Shown: piece after piece, positions 63,974-64,000 of the stretch | Layout: the number at the start of each line of letters is the position of its first letter | How positions within the stretch are numbered: position 1 is the stretch's first letter | Source of the DNA: Oscillospiraceae bacterium | GTDB lineage: Bacteria > Bacillota > Clostridia > Oscillospirales > Ruminococcaceae | Assembly: GCA_017461565.1 (NCBI GenBank) | Contig: JAFTXQ010000011.1 | Location: forward strand, 1 to 64,000 | Direction: 5' to 3' | DNA: 64,000 bases | Translations under genes and position numbers: made by a program | The notes under the pieces: model-generated | Told to the model about the DNA's origin: nothing | What the model saw: the letters and a program-made list of their open reading frames with translations, nothing else | The model's database searches: none

Positions 63974-64000
63974 AAATAAATCCTCCCTTTAATTGTGGAA

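Overview
The window looks like a chromosomal segment of a low-to-medium GC, Gram-positive, plant-fibre-associated Clostridia member of the Ruminococcus type (Oscillospiraceae). This is inferred from the mix of sporulation-family proteins (YunB, SpoIID), lipoprotein glycosidases and binding proteins, GH5, GH127 and GH59-type enzymes, HD-GYP signalling, a Cthe_2159-like binding protein beside DUF4956, and AGGAGG-type ribosome sites. Most genes lie on the minus strand.

Left part (1-13.3 kb): a surface region. The window opens inside a secreted choice-of-anchor A protein whose C-terminal half is at least 550 residues of nearly pure Asp-Thr dipeptide. Upstream lies an apparently single eight-gene operon driven from a promoter at 13293-13321. 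It encodes an alpha/alpha-toroid-like protein, a large CapA-type metallophosphatase with two DUF6270-like modules, a transglutaminase-like lipoprotein, a PilC/GspF platform protein, four small pilin-like or membrane-anchored proteins and a PilT ATPase. No PilB, prepilin peptidase or PilMNO is present in the window. This is the best candidate for an undescribed system.

13.4-25.6 kb: a GH59-like glycosidase with seven 29-residue acidic repeats and a C-terminal membrane anchor but no signal peptide; a methyltransferase-cysK-DUF1653-DUF4867 operon; a GH127 beta-L-arabinofuranosidase divergent from an AraC-type regulator; an SNF-type Na+ symporter and a second AraC-type regulator.

25.6-44.2 kb: a highly expressed-looking orphan solute-binding lipoprotein, a plsC-dagK lipid pair, a hairpin-rich repeated intergenic element, an rRNA/tRNA methyltransferase, and a long minus-strand housekeeping run (DUF951, prfA, Sua5/TsaC, coaE, lytic transglycosylase, M18 peptidase, yunB, ligA, two M42 peptidases, GNAT). 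On the plus strand are a flippase-like membrane protein and prfC.

44.2-64 kb: two HD-GYP proteins with different sensors, a fusion of a sugar-isomerase TIM barrel to an acyl-CoA synthetase, ilvBN, citrate synthase with a membrane protein, a divergent SpoIID-domain protein, a GH5_8-type mannanase lipoprotein, tRNA-Leu(UAA), a MATE exporter, typA/bipA and a Cthe_2159-like lipoprotein with DUF4956.

Nineteen sigma-A-type promoters were read by eye, nearly all with exactly 17-nt spacers, and about twenty hairpin terminators. They split the window into clear transcription units. All family assignments rest on motif recognition from the translated sequence, not on database searches.
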